NCBI RefSeq assembly: GCF_003626645.1
Contig: NZ_RBAM01000006.1
Coordinates: 248,001-312,000 of the forward strand
Direction: 5' to 3'
Source: Streptomyces klenkii
GTDB lineage: Bacteria; Actinomycetota; Actinomycetes; Streptomycetales; Streptomycetaceae
Length of the DNA: 64,000 nucleotides
In this document: one piece after another, positions 12,001 to 18,700 of the stretch
Layout of the letters: each line of letters starts with the position of its first letter
How positions within the stretch are numbered: position 1 is the first letter of the stretch
Notes under the pieces: model-generated
What the model was told of the DNA's origin: nothing
What the model saw: the letters and a program-made list of their open reading frames with translations, nothing else
Databases searched by the model: none
Position numbers and translations under genes: made by a program

Positions 12001-15000
12001 GCAGCGCCTGCCCGACCAGGTCGCCCTGGGCGACGGGGTTCGGGACGGTGAAGCCGTTGGTGCGGCCGCCGTGGTTGACGCTGGAGCCGAGGATGACGCC
12101 GTGGATGTGGTCGCCGTCCCGCAGGGCGTCGGCCAGCGGGCGCAGCAGCACCGCGCCGACGCCCTCGCCGGGGACGTAGCCGTCGCCGTCGGCGCCGAAG
12201 CTGCGGCACAGGCCGTCGCTGGAGGTGAAGCCGCCCTGGCCCAGGAAGCGGTACTTGTACGGGTGGACGTGCAGGTTGACGCCGCCCGCGAGGGCCATGT
12301 CGGTGTCGCCGGAGCGCAGGTCGCGCACGGCCAGGTGGATCGCGGTCAGCGAGGACGAGCACATGGTGTCGACGCCCAGGCTGGGGCCGGTCAGGCCCAG
12401 GGTGTAGGAGACGCGGTTGGCGATGGAGGCGTGGGACGAGGCGCCGATCCGGCCGTCCTCGGCCTCGTGGAGCTGGTAGAGCCCGTACATCGCGCCCACG
12501 TACACGCCGACGCGGTGCGTGCGCAGGTCCGCGCGGGTGCGGCCGGCGTTCTCCATGGCGTGCCAGGCCGTCTGGAGGAACAGCCGCTCCTGCGGGTCGA
12601 TGATCTCCGCCTCGCGGGGCGACACGCCGAAGAAGAGCGGGTCGAACTTGTCGATGCCGTGCAGGAAACTGCCCCACCGGCTGTACGGGGCGGCCTGGTC
12701 CGCGGGCGTTGCCCGGTCGTAGTCACGCCAGTTCCAGCGGTCGGCCGGGATCTCGGTGACCAGGTCGCGGCCGGCTCGCAGGTTGGCCCAGAACTCCTCC
12801 AGGGTGTCCGACCCGGCGAACCGTGCGGCGACGCCGACGATGGCGATGGGCACGGGGCCGGAGGCGGAGGGGGCCGGGGCGGAGGAAACCGGGGCGGCGG
12901 GGGCCGGAGCCGGAGCGGGGGTGACGGCGGGCGTGGCCGCGGGCGCGGGCTCCGTCACGGCCGCCGGTGCGGGCGAGGCGGCCGGTGCCGCGAGCTCCGT
13001 GATCCGGGCGCCGTGGTGCTCGGTGAACCAGGCGGCGAGGTCGCGCAGGTTCTGGTACTCGAAGAACAGCGTCTTCGGCAGCGAGCCGAAGTCGTCCTCC
13101 AGCCGCCGGGTCAGATCCATGATCAGGAGCGAGTCGATGCCGAACTGCTCGAAGGCGACGCCGGGTTCGATCTCTTCCGGGGGGAACTCGAAGACCGTGG
13201 CGAGCACTCCGCGCAGGAAGTCCTCGGCCATGGCCGCGACCGGGCGTTCCGTGCCCACCGGCGCGGAAGGAGCAGCAGGGGCGGAAGAGGCGGAGGCAGC
13301 GGCGGGTGCGGACGGAGCGGACGGCTCCGGCGCCGGGGCGTCGAGCACCTGGCGCAGCCGCGCGAGGTTGCCGTGCGCGACCAGGACGTGGTCGCCGTCG
13401 TGGCCGAGCGCCCGGTCGAAGGCGTCCAGCGCCGCGTCCGTCGGCATGGCCACCAGCCCCACCTGACGGGCCATCCGGGCAGCGGTCGCCTCGTCGGTGT
13501 CGACGCGTATGCCGCCGTCGGCCCACAGCGACCAGAGGACGGACAGGCTGCGGCCCGGCCGGTCGCTCGCGCGCCGCCACTGCGCGAAGGCGTCGAGGAA
13601 GCGGTTGGCATAGGCGTAGTCGGTCTGGCCGGGGCTGCCGGCGGCTCCGGACATGGAGGAGAACGCGACGAAGAAGCCGAGCGGGTCGCCGGCCGTGGCC
13701 TCGTCGAGTTCCAGGGTGCCGCGCACCTTGGGCCCGAGGACGGCCGCGGTCTCCTCGTCGGTCTTGCGGACCAGCAGCGCGTCGCGGGTCGTCCCGGCGA
13801 GGTGCAGCACGCCGTGGATCGGTCCGAACGCGGCGTGGACGCGCTCGACGAGGCCGGCCGCGGCGCCGGGAGCGCCGAGGTCCGCCGGGAGGTAGTGCAC
13901 GTCGAGACCGGCGGCGCGCAGGTCCGCGAGGTCGGCGTGGGCCGAACGGCCCGTCAGGACGTAGCGGGCGGTGCCGCCCAGGTGGGCGACGAGGTGGCGG
14001 CCCAGGGCTCCGGCGCCGCCGGTGACGAGCACGGTGCCGTGCGGAGCGAGCGGTGCCGGGGCCGGCTCGATGCCCTCCCACCGGAGCACCTGCCGGCGAC
14101 CGTCGGCGGTGTAGCGGACCCGGAACTCGTGGGCGCCGCGCGCCTCGGCCGCGACGGCCGTCGCCGGGTCGGCGTCACCGGTGTCGATCACGGCGACCCG
14201 GAAGTCGGGGTGCTCGTTGGCGAGGGCACGCCCGAAGCCGTCCAGGGCGTAGACCCGCGCGTCCTCAGCCGTACCGGCCGGGCGGAACAGGTGCAGCACC
14301 CGCACCGGCTGCGGGGCCGGCTGCGCCGACCAGGAGCGGAAGAGCTTCAGCAGGCCGGGCAGCGGGTCGCCGTCCACGGCGCGGACGACGAGGAGTTCCT
14401 CGCCGCACGGGAAGACGGCGTCCTCGGTGGAACGCCCGGCGCCGGGGAGCGTCGCGTCGCCGAGCAGCACCGTGCGCGCGAGCGGGCCGCCGGCGGCCGG
14501 CGCCGGCGCGTCCTGCCACCGCTGGACGAGCAGGTGCGCGGCGACGGTGGCGTCGAGGCCGGCGGCACCGGCCACGGCGCGGGTGACGACGGCGCGCAAG
14601 CGCACGCACACGCGGCCCTGCGCGTCAGCGAGGGCCACGTCGTGGCCGGCCGGGGTCGCGACGGCGTGCACGTAGCCCTGCTCGGGCAGCGGGCCGAAGA
14701 TGTCGACGGCGTCCAGGGAGAAGGGCAGCTGCCGGGCGCGCGGGGCCGCGGGGTCCTCGTCGGTCCACAGGCAGGCCTGGAGCATCGCGTCCAGCAGGGA
14801 CGGGTGCAGGGTGAAGTCGGTGAAGGGGGCGTCCGCGGCCTCCGGCACCGCGACGTGCGCGAGGGCCTCGCCCGGCGCGGACCGCACCGACCGCAGCCCT
14901 TGCAGGCTGGGGCCGTAGCCGCCGCCGAGCGCGCTGAAGACCGCGTAGCACTCGTCGGCCGTCGACGTGCGGGGCAGCCGGGCCCGGACGGCCTCCAGGT

Positions 15001-15781
15001 CGAGGAGCGGAGCCTCCTGCCCGGCGTCGAAGCGGAGCGTGCCGGTGGAGCACAGCGCGCCGTCGGCGCTCCCGTCCACCTGCCGGACCTCGTAGGACAC
15101 GCCGTCGGCGGCCTGCCGGAGGTCCAGGCGCACGCGCACGGGCTCGTCCTCGACGAGCACGGGGCGGGCCCACAGGACGTTGACGATGCCGGTCGCGCGG
15201 CCGTGCCCGAGCCGGTCCGCGGCGGCCACCGCGAACTCCAGGGCGGCGACGGCGGGCAGGATGCGGACCCGGCCCAGGGCGTGGTCGCGCAGGTAGAACT
15301 CGTTGCCCGTCAGCAGTCGTTCGGCCGGTCCGTCGGCCAGGGCGGCGGGCGGGCTGATCCAGTAGCGGCGGGAGGGCCGGGGCGGGCGGGGCAGGGAGAG
15401 CCGGGCGGGGCGGCCGCCGGGCAGCTCCGGCCAGACGACGTCCTGTCCCGCGACCCACAGGCGGGCGGCCTCGGCCGGGTCGTCCGTACGGGCCGGGCCG
15501 GCGGCGGGCGCGTCCGCGGCTGCGGACGCCGTGCCGGTCACGACGCCGTCGCCGTCGCGCAGGCGTGCGGCGAGCTCCGCGACGTCCGTCACGACCACGG
15601 CGAGCCGCTCCCGGAGCGCCTCGCGGCCGGTTTGCAGCGTGTGCGTGATGCTGTCGAGGGAAGCCGCCGGGTGGGCGTCCAGCCAGTCCGACAGTTCCGC
15701 CCGGTACCGGTCGAGCTGTTCCCGGCCCTCGGCCGACAGCACGACCAGTCGAGCGGTCCTGTCCTCGGTGTTGCGGCTCAT
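1..15781 (-). CDS. PKS4: trans-AT modular PKS, modules 7 (part) to 11 (3' end outside window)
   Basis: At least 5260 codons are open in one frame from 15781 to the left edge, so the C-terminus is missing. It starts at ATG 15781, sharing one base with the PKS3 stop (TGATG). Domains by approximate residue: post-KS linker 1-110; DH 150-400 (His in HALGRVRILP, second motif HPSLLDAMLQ); KR 580-730 (TGGAGALG, YAYAN); ACP ~880 (FGIDSL); KS 980-1393 (DTMCSSSL); DH 1590-1800; KR 2058-2210 (YAAGS); C-methyltransferase 2320-2660 (EIGAGTGG); ACP ~2752 (FGVDSL); KS 2834-3237 (DTMCSSSL); ACP ~3509 (HGLDSL); KS 3579-4004 (DTACSSSL); KR 4380-4530; ACP ~4674 (YGLDSF); KS 4752-5170 (DTACSSSL). No AT is present, so extenders come from discrete ATs. 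Module 7 (DH-KR) and module 8 (DH-KR-MT) predict a methyl-branched diene beside the glycine residue, as in kirromycin (KirAIV-like; inference). It begins with the linker of a KS encoded at the end of PKS3, a split module. Confidence 0.93.
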   Translation of the reverse strand, partial: MSRNTEDRTARLVVLSAEGREQLDRYRAELSDWLDAHPAASLDSITHTLQTGREALRERLAVVVTDVAELAARLRDGDGVVTGTASAAADAPAAGPARTDDPAEAARLWVAGQDVVWPELPGGRPARLSLPRPPRPSRRYWISPPAALADGPAERLLTGNEFYLRDHALGRVRILPAVAALEFAVAAADRLGHGRATGIVNVLWARPVLVEDEPVRVRLDLRQAADGVSYEVRQVDGSADGALCSTGTLRFDAGQEAPLLDLEAVRARLPRTSTADECYAVFSALGGGYGPSLQGLRSVRSAPGEALAHVAVPEAADAPFTDFTLHPSLLDAMLQACLWTDEDPAAPRARQLPFSLDAVDIFGPLPEQGYVHAVATPAGHDVALADAQGRVCVRLRAVVTRAVAGAAGLDATVAAHLLVQRWQDAPAPAAGGPLARTVLLGDATLPGAGRSTEDAVFPCGEELLVVRAVDGDPLPGLLKLFRSWSAQPAPQPVRVLHLFRPAGTAEDARVYALDGFGRALANEHPDFRVAVIDTGDADPATAVAAEARGAHEFRVRYTADGRRQVLRWEGIEPAPAPLAPHGTVLVTGGAGALGRHLVAHLGGTARYVLTGRSAHADLADLRAAGLDVHYLPADLGAPGAAAGLVERVHAAFGPIHGVLHLAGTTRDALLVRKTDEETAAVLGPKVRGTLELDEATAGDPLGFFVAFSSMSGAAGSPGQTDYAYANRFLDAFAQWRRASDRPGRSLSVLWSLWADGGIRVDTDEATAARMARQVGLVAMPTDAALDAFDRALGHDGDHVLVAHGNLARLRQVLDAPAPEPSAPSAPAAASASSAPAAPSAPVGTERPVAAMAEDFLRGVLATVFEFPPEEIEPGVAFEQFGIDSLLIMDLTRRLEDDFGSLPKTLFFEYQNLRDLAAWFTEHHGARITELAAPAASPAPAAVTEPAPAATPAVTPAPAPAPAAPVSSAPAPSASGPVPIAIVGVAARFAGSDTLEEFWANLRAGRDLVTEIPADRWNWRDYDRATPADQAAPYSRWGSFLHGIDKFDPLFFGVSPREAEIIDPQERLFLQTAWHAMENAGRTRADLRTHRVGVYVGAMYGLYQLHEAEDGRIGASSHASIANRVSYTLGLTGPSLGVDTMCSSSLTAIHLAVRDLRSGDTDMALAGGVNLHVHPYKYRFLGQGGFTSSDGLCRSFGADGDGYVPGEGVGAVLLRPLADALRDGDHIHGVILGSSVNHGGRTNGFTVPNPVAQGDLVGQALREAGADPASLGYLEAHGTGTALGDPVEIRGLARALGASGLAPRSLPIGSVKSNVGHLESASGMAGLCKVLLQMQHGELVPSLHADPLNPNIDFDSTPLRVQRELAPWPRPGNAPRRAGLSSFGAGGANAHLVIEEHLEDRAVHTTGPQPSSGDETGPWLFPLSARAPERLPVLAAQLADALESQPQPRLADVAFTLQQGREEWADRMVVVASTVTELVARLRGAGTEGVWTGSARGRAAARAAAPASDAPADIAAAWAAGATVAWPRNGGRRVPLPGYPFEELRCWLTDTIWSPPARTAAGPAHPLLDEVDPAGSLDGLTYRTVFGPEHPYIDGHRVGETRLLPAAAVLEMARGAAEAAGAGAQLRLAGVRWLRPFVVEGTERSARIRLRRGDTGLTFDLLDDSGDLLAQGRIDTLAAPAAETLPLEALRARMTRHHEGTALYADLTAAGLFYGPALRTVEWIAAGDGEALVRLRIPAEAAPFTGCALHPSAVDGALHAFAVLRDRSAGPAMVPYALTAAEVLAPVTDLAYAHVTTAGTDRYDLTLTDSAGGVLARLRDLSLRPAPGTAPQQAAAAAPALIPAAPAAAGAPADDLMFVPSWTALPERPAPLPRDPAGGTTWLVRGPESAALAAALTQRLGGTVAEVDPDRVADAAGRPDHVVLLAPRAGARTDDMSALDTAQEQGVLALFRLAKILQRLGSSVRLTVVTEDALSTAGEPVRNPFAAALHGLALSLAQEHPRWRVAVVDRSSADEPSADVLDVPAGGPYALRRGVLHHRRLVPAAATPPAERIRHDGTYLILGGAGGIGLELTAWLVRTHRAKVVLLGRSELDAARRERLRAIDPSGTLVSYRRADATDPAALRDAVAWTRTTHGALHGVFHATIVLRDQTVATMTEDTFRSVLEAKTRTSVALHAALGASAGLDFVLFFSSAVALAGSAGQSNYAAGSTFEDAFAHHLDDVLGARVAVINWGYWGTVGIVADERNRSRLAAAGIHSITPEEGMAAVHAVLGRPDRQVVVVKADAAALAAVGAQPRTDGPADGGAPADDTSLVPSLAALPPVARLLTEADDARLTEVMCGWLWTLFRQEGAFLTATEEWTSAALAERLRVVPAQGRLFAELLRQLTLSGYLNDRDGRFTPAGRPAAGDPEGDLVALCEEKPALNRFDRLLRPCMQNLFAVMRGTVRATDVMFPGGSTALVEGAYRGSPVVDRANELVVGGVLDHLTGHDGPLTVVEIGAGTGGTTASVLPALAASGADVTYVYTDISRAFLQHGRQRFAEEHPYVRFQQLDVSGDPAAQGFTPGSADLVVAANVLHATADLLGTLRAVAWLLKPGGRLVLNEASSNVLTATLTFGLLDGWWLHRDAELRLPGSPLLSAPGWRRALALAGFARSRALPADEGLTQHVVVAHTAPDAAPAAAAPPAGVTAAAAPARAEEPVRTGGPARSAEPPVPSGGDAEALAAAAQEYVKDAFERILQVPRDRLWLDETYENFGVDSLTVPQIVDVLSERMGELPATLLFEYPTIREIAGHLADRHADRVRGLLPEAPAPAAAPAVRVAERAPEESRTAADQRIAVVGIAGRYPLADDPDAFWANLRAGRDCVREVPADRWDHRAMTEADGHKPGRWGGFLDGIDEFDPRFFQMSLREAELTDPQERLFLQTSWHALEDAGYTRARLRGSRVGVYVGVMYGHYQLFEDERGLAGGMGYASIANRVSYFFDFHGPSLAIDTMCSSSLTAIHLACEALAAGHADYALAGGVNLAPHPRKYRQLAAGGFTGESGRCRSFAADGDGMVPGEGVGAVLLKPLAAAERDGDRILGVILGSAVNHGGKTGGFAVPSPSAQGEVIAEALRRAGAEPAGVSYVEAHGTGTALGDPAEVAGLSRAFGDLPAGSVAIGSVKSSVGHLESAAGIAALTKVLLQMKARELAPSLHAETLNPAVDWNSVPFRVQRDLAPWQAAGPLRAGISAFGAGGSNAHLVVEEYREDARSGATSGPAVFPFSARDAEGLRGVIERTLAWLRTSAPGVTPEDIAAAAGVPVTAVDEPLDELGLDPATIVRLIGLGDAVRPGAVHSGTTLRELARRAGGTGDVDLLRLAYTLQTGREAMAHRFAVAARSARELTDALDAFLAGRPTGHTAVVTAEPGAATVPSPADPDGVARRWAGGEVVDWAAAYDGPVRPLSLPGYPFARTRCWIDAVTPAALPAGAAQAAPPARAEDGRTLDAVLRLLGTVSGYPVTDLDPAGSFHEHGLDSLSLIRLADEVSNAFGVSTGPDQLLATPSPAALAAWLEAEHPAAAAAAAPAAEPAPAGPAPAADDPVVIVGMAGTLPGARDLDAFWAALQRGGDLFSEVPADRWDSRAHYGDPAQHPDRTRVTRAGFMPDTDRFDPLFFGISPREARWMDPRQRMLLRTVWAALEDAGIDPARLAGTDTGLFVGVGSSEYAELVQRSGTATDAYSSTGLTPSMLANRISYHLDLRGPSEPVDTACSSSLVALHRAAEALRLGHCDTVVAGGVSLMLSPVTFASLERAGMLSPDGVGRAFDKDAAGYVRGEGVGAVVLKRLSRALADGNPVLAVLRGTAVNHGGRSNSLTAPNPRAQAEVIVRAHREAGVDPATIGYIETHGTGTVIGDPAETNGLRQAFTELYRDWGHQAPAAPHCALGALKNTIGHLEPAAGIAAVLRVLLSMRHGRITGDPHGPELNPHLALDGTPFEVAVDGRTWEPAAPGVPRRAGVSSFGYGGVNAHVVLEEYPADEPAPAAGWAVVTLSARTPEQLRASAQALVDARDTWAHDLAGTAHTLQAGRTEHAERLAFAADSGEHAVATLRRFLAGDLSGLHLGHVDRHADRAPFDGHGDEETAAAWVRGATVDWSARTTGTPKLRSLPPYPFAAERHWFTDGASTAPAAPAGPGDEPLPAAAGTAAPVSLFAAEWVAEAVPAAAPHAGRVLVFGDLPVPGAVHVRAGSAYADDGSTITIRPGEPEDYVRLLATPADRIVHQWPLTEPDRQDLGFESVFLLVRAMTAAASRAAARIQVLAPEGAAAEAWGGFDASLRAALPGTAFGVVHVAGRVGTDALLAEVAAGRLSGAAVRLSATGRTVRVLTETAALPVTDSPLRPGGVHLVTGGAGGLGLLLVRTLLARGARVAVTGRSSAEDRAGELADLRALGDVRYYQASVDDPAAMAHVVADVKDEWGALHGVFHLAATASRTPLPDKDVEEFRAHLRARFEGTRVLDEVTRDEQLDVFVLYSSLAGLLGDYGLVDYAVGARFLDGFAEEREILRRAGRRSGRTVSVDWPMWRAGGMHVDADDERRYLAGTGFRYLEAGEGERLLDLVLRLDRPQVAVLPGEPGRMRERVEAMRIRESEPAVRTPQPVAPQPARQAGAAPAGLTGRLRTMVAGLVGLAPRDLDPEAGFGEYGLDSFGLQSLSVALEERYGVSVPTTTLFGANTVEKLARHLLSEHPGLLEHDAHPAAVPAATAVEPAVAAPAVTPADGDAVAIIGMSGRFPGSPGLEAFWRNLAEGRDLITETPAGRWDWQEVSRRFGGTARWGGFLDDVDRFDPRFFKLSPAEAEVMDPQHRLFLEQTWAALEDAGCRPDRLAGHRVSVFAGVQFNDYETMVLRGERVNPHAGTGLARTMLANRISYLLDLKGASESVDTACSSSLVALHRAVRALRSGESEMAVAGGVSLVLTPQTVVAGNQLGVLAPDGRCKALDARADGYVKGEGVGVVILKPLARALADGDRVHAVIRGSAVSHGGHASSLTAPNPLAQADLLVDAYRDAGVPAATLSYVELHGTGTALGDPVEIDGLTRAHRTLADGPATPCGIGTVKSNIGHLEPAAGIAGVIKVVLAMRHRTLPPTLHLKQLNPLIDLTGTPFRPVLEATPWEPADAGGAPLPLRAGVSSFGFGGVNAHVVLEEAPAAPASVATDREAEEVFLLSARDEDALRRYAAATVEFLGGEDVPPLASLARTSRTGRVPMAVRLAVVARSTGDLRAQLAAFLDGGR

Positions 15782-18700
15782 CAGCGCTTTCCCGCCTCTT
15801 CCACTACCACGTGCACGTTGCTGCCTCCCATGCCGAACGAGCTGACGCCGGCCCTCGCCGGCGCGCCGTCGGGTGTTTCCCATGCCTGCCGTCCGGACTG
15901 GATCCGGAAGGGGCTGCCCGAGAGGTCGATCTCAGGGTTGGTCGCGCGCAGGTCCACCAGGCCGGGGAGCGTGCGGTGACGCATCGCCAGCAGGACCTTC
16001 ACGATGCCGGCGACCCCGGCCGCGGCCTCCAGGTGGCCGATGTTCGTCTTGACCGAGCCGACGCCCGTCCGCGCGGGGGCGACCGGGATGCCCCAGTCCC
16101 CGTACAGCCGGCCGAACGCCTCTTTGAGGGCGTCGATCTCGATCGGGTCGCCGAGCGGCGTCCCGGTGCCGTGGGCCTCGATGTAGCCGATGGTGTCGGG
16201 CGCCACCGCGGCGGCCCGGTGCGCGGCGAGGACGACCTCGCGCTGCGCCTGCGGGTTGGGCACGGTGAGCGAGTGGGTGTGCCCGCCGTGGTTCTCCGCC
16301 GAGCCGATCAGCACGCCGTGCACCGGATCTCCGTCGGCCAGCGCGCGGTCCAGCAGCTTCAGCGCGAGGAGCACCACGCCCTCGCCCCGGCCGTAGCCGT
16401 CGGCGCGCTCGTCGAACGTCTTGCAGCGGCCGTCGGGGCTGAGCATCCCGGCGCGGCGCAGCCCGGTGAACCCGTGCGGGGACAGCAGCAGGTTCGCTCC
16501 GCCGGCCAGGGCCAGCTCGCAGTCCCCCTGCTGGAGCGCGCGGGCCGCGCGGTGGACGGCGACGAGCGAGCTGGAGCACGCCGTGTCGAAGACGGCGCTG
16601 GGGCCGTGCAGGTCGAAGACGTACGAGATGCGGTTGGCCGCGATCGAGGCGACGTTGCCGATCAGGAAGTGGTCGCCCATCTCCGGGGAGCCGGGGCCGA
16701 GCAGGCTCAGGTAGTCCGCGCCGCTGAGGCCGACGAAGACGCCGGTGCGGCTGCCCGCGAGCGCCGCCGGGACCTGCCCCGAGTCCAGGACGGCCTCGTG
16801 GGCCGCGTGCAGCAGCAGCCGCTGCTGCGGGTCCATCTGCGCCGCCTCGCGGGGCGAGATGCGGAACAGCTGGGCGTCGAAGGCGTCCACGTCGTCGACG
16901 TAGGAGCCGCGGAAGCGCTCGGGGAAGACCCGGTCGGAGAAGCCGCGCTCCAGCGGGTAGGGCCGGGTCAGGTCGCGTCCGACGGCGAGGTGCTCCCAGA
17001 ACTCCTCCAGGCCGGCGGAGGAGGGCAGGCGGCCGCCGATGCCGACGATCGCCACCGGCGGGTAGCCGTCCGCCGCGGCGGACGGGGCCGGCGCGCCCGC
17101 CTGTGCCACGGAGACCACGGCCGCGGACGGGGACGGGGCGGCCGGGGTGAACGCTCCGGGGTGGGCTTCGCGGAGGTGGGCCGCGAGCGAGGTGAGGTCC
17201 GGGTGGGCGTAGAAGACCGTCGGCCGCACCGGGATGCCGAAACGTTCCCGCAGTGCCACCGCCAGCCGGGTGAAGCCGATCGAGTCGAAGCCCGCCTCGC
17301 CCAGCGGCCGGTCCACGGGGATGTTCTGCGCCGGCACCCCGGCGACCCCCGCCGTCGTCTCGCGCAACCAGGTCACGAGGTCACCGGCGTGCGCCGCGGG
17401 CCGCGCGGGCGCCGCCGCGGCCGGCCCGGCCACGGGTCCGGCGGCCGGGCCGCCGCCGTGGCCGAAGCGGCGCACCAGTTCGTCGAGGGGCAGCGCCGTC
17501 AGCGGACCGGTGTCGACCTTCGCGTTGGGGGTCAGAGGGAACCGCTCCAGGGCCACGGTGCGGGAGGGAACCATGTAGTCGGGCAGCCGGTCCGCGATCC
17601 GCCGGACGGCGGACGCCGCGTCCGCGCCGCCCGTCACGAACGCCACGAGCTGCGGGTGCCCGGCCAGTTCCTCGCGCACGACCACGCGGACGTCGCCGAC
17701 CTCGCCGGTGCTCCGGACCGCGGCCTCGACCTCTCCGAGCTCGATGCGGTGGCCGCGCAGCTTCACCTGCCGGTCGGCCCGCCCGAGCACCAGCATCTCG
17801 CCGGTGGGCGTCCAGCGGGCCAGGTCGCCGGTGCGGTAGAGCCGTTCGCCGGTCGCCGGGTCCTCGACGAAGCGCTCGGCCGTCAGCTCCGGGCGGCCGC
17901 GGTAGCCCAGGGCGACGCCGTCGCCGCCGATCAGCAGCTCGCCCACGGCACCGAACGGCACGGGGGCGCCGCCGGGGCCGGCGGTACGGAAGGTGGTGTT
18001 GGCGATCGGGGTGCCCACGGTCACGGGGGCGTTGCGGCGCACGCGCTGCGCGGAGGACCAGATGGTCGTCTCCGTCGGGCCGTACATGTTCCACAGCTCG
18101 TCGCACCGGTCCAGGAGCCGGCCGGCGAGCTCGGGCGTCATCGCCTCGCCGCCGCACAGGATCCTGCGCACGCGTCCCGTCCAGCCGGCGTGCAGCAGCA
18201 TCTCCCAGGTGGCGGGGGTGGCCTGGACGATCGTGGCGCCCGACGCGCCGATCAGCTCGGCCAGCGCGAAGCCGTCCCGCAGCGCCTCCGAGGGCGCGAT
18301 GCGGACGGTGGCGCCGCGGGTCAGCGGGAGCAGCAGCTCCAGGCCCGAGATGTCGAAGCCCGCGGTGGTCACGGCCAGCAGCGTGTCACCCTCGGCGCAG
18401 CCGGGGCTGTCGGCCGTCGAGTCGAGCAGGTTGACGAGGTTGCCGTGGCTGACCTCGACGCCCTTGGGCTCGCCGGTCGACCCGGACGTGTAGAGCACGT
18501 ACGCGAGGTCGCCGTCGCGGCGGGCGACCGGGGCGGCGGGAGCCGCCGTCTCCCGGCCGGTCAGGGGGATGCGGACGCCGGGCGTGCCCTCGGGCAGCCG
18601 GCCGGCCAGGTCCGGGTCGAGGACCACGGCCGCGAGGCCCGCGTCGGTGGCGATGTGGGCGAGCCGGGCCGCGGGGAAGTCCGGGTCCAGGGGGACGTAG

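Noticed and set aside
278..15979. Very long open frames on the plus strand opposite PKS4 (for example 278-6028, 6074-9802, 9815-15979)
   Set aside because: They encode Arg/Gly/Ala/Val-rich sequence without domains and are the antisense images of GC-biased PKS codons; the minus strand reads continuous KS, KR, DH, MT and ACP motifs.
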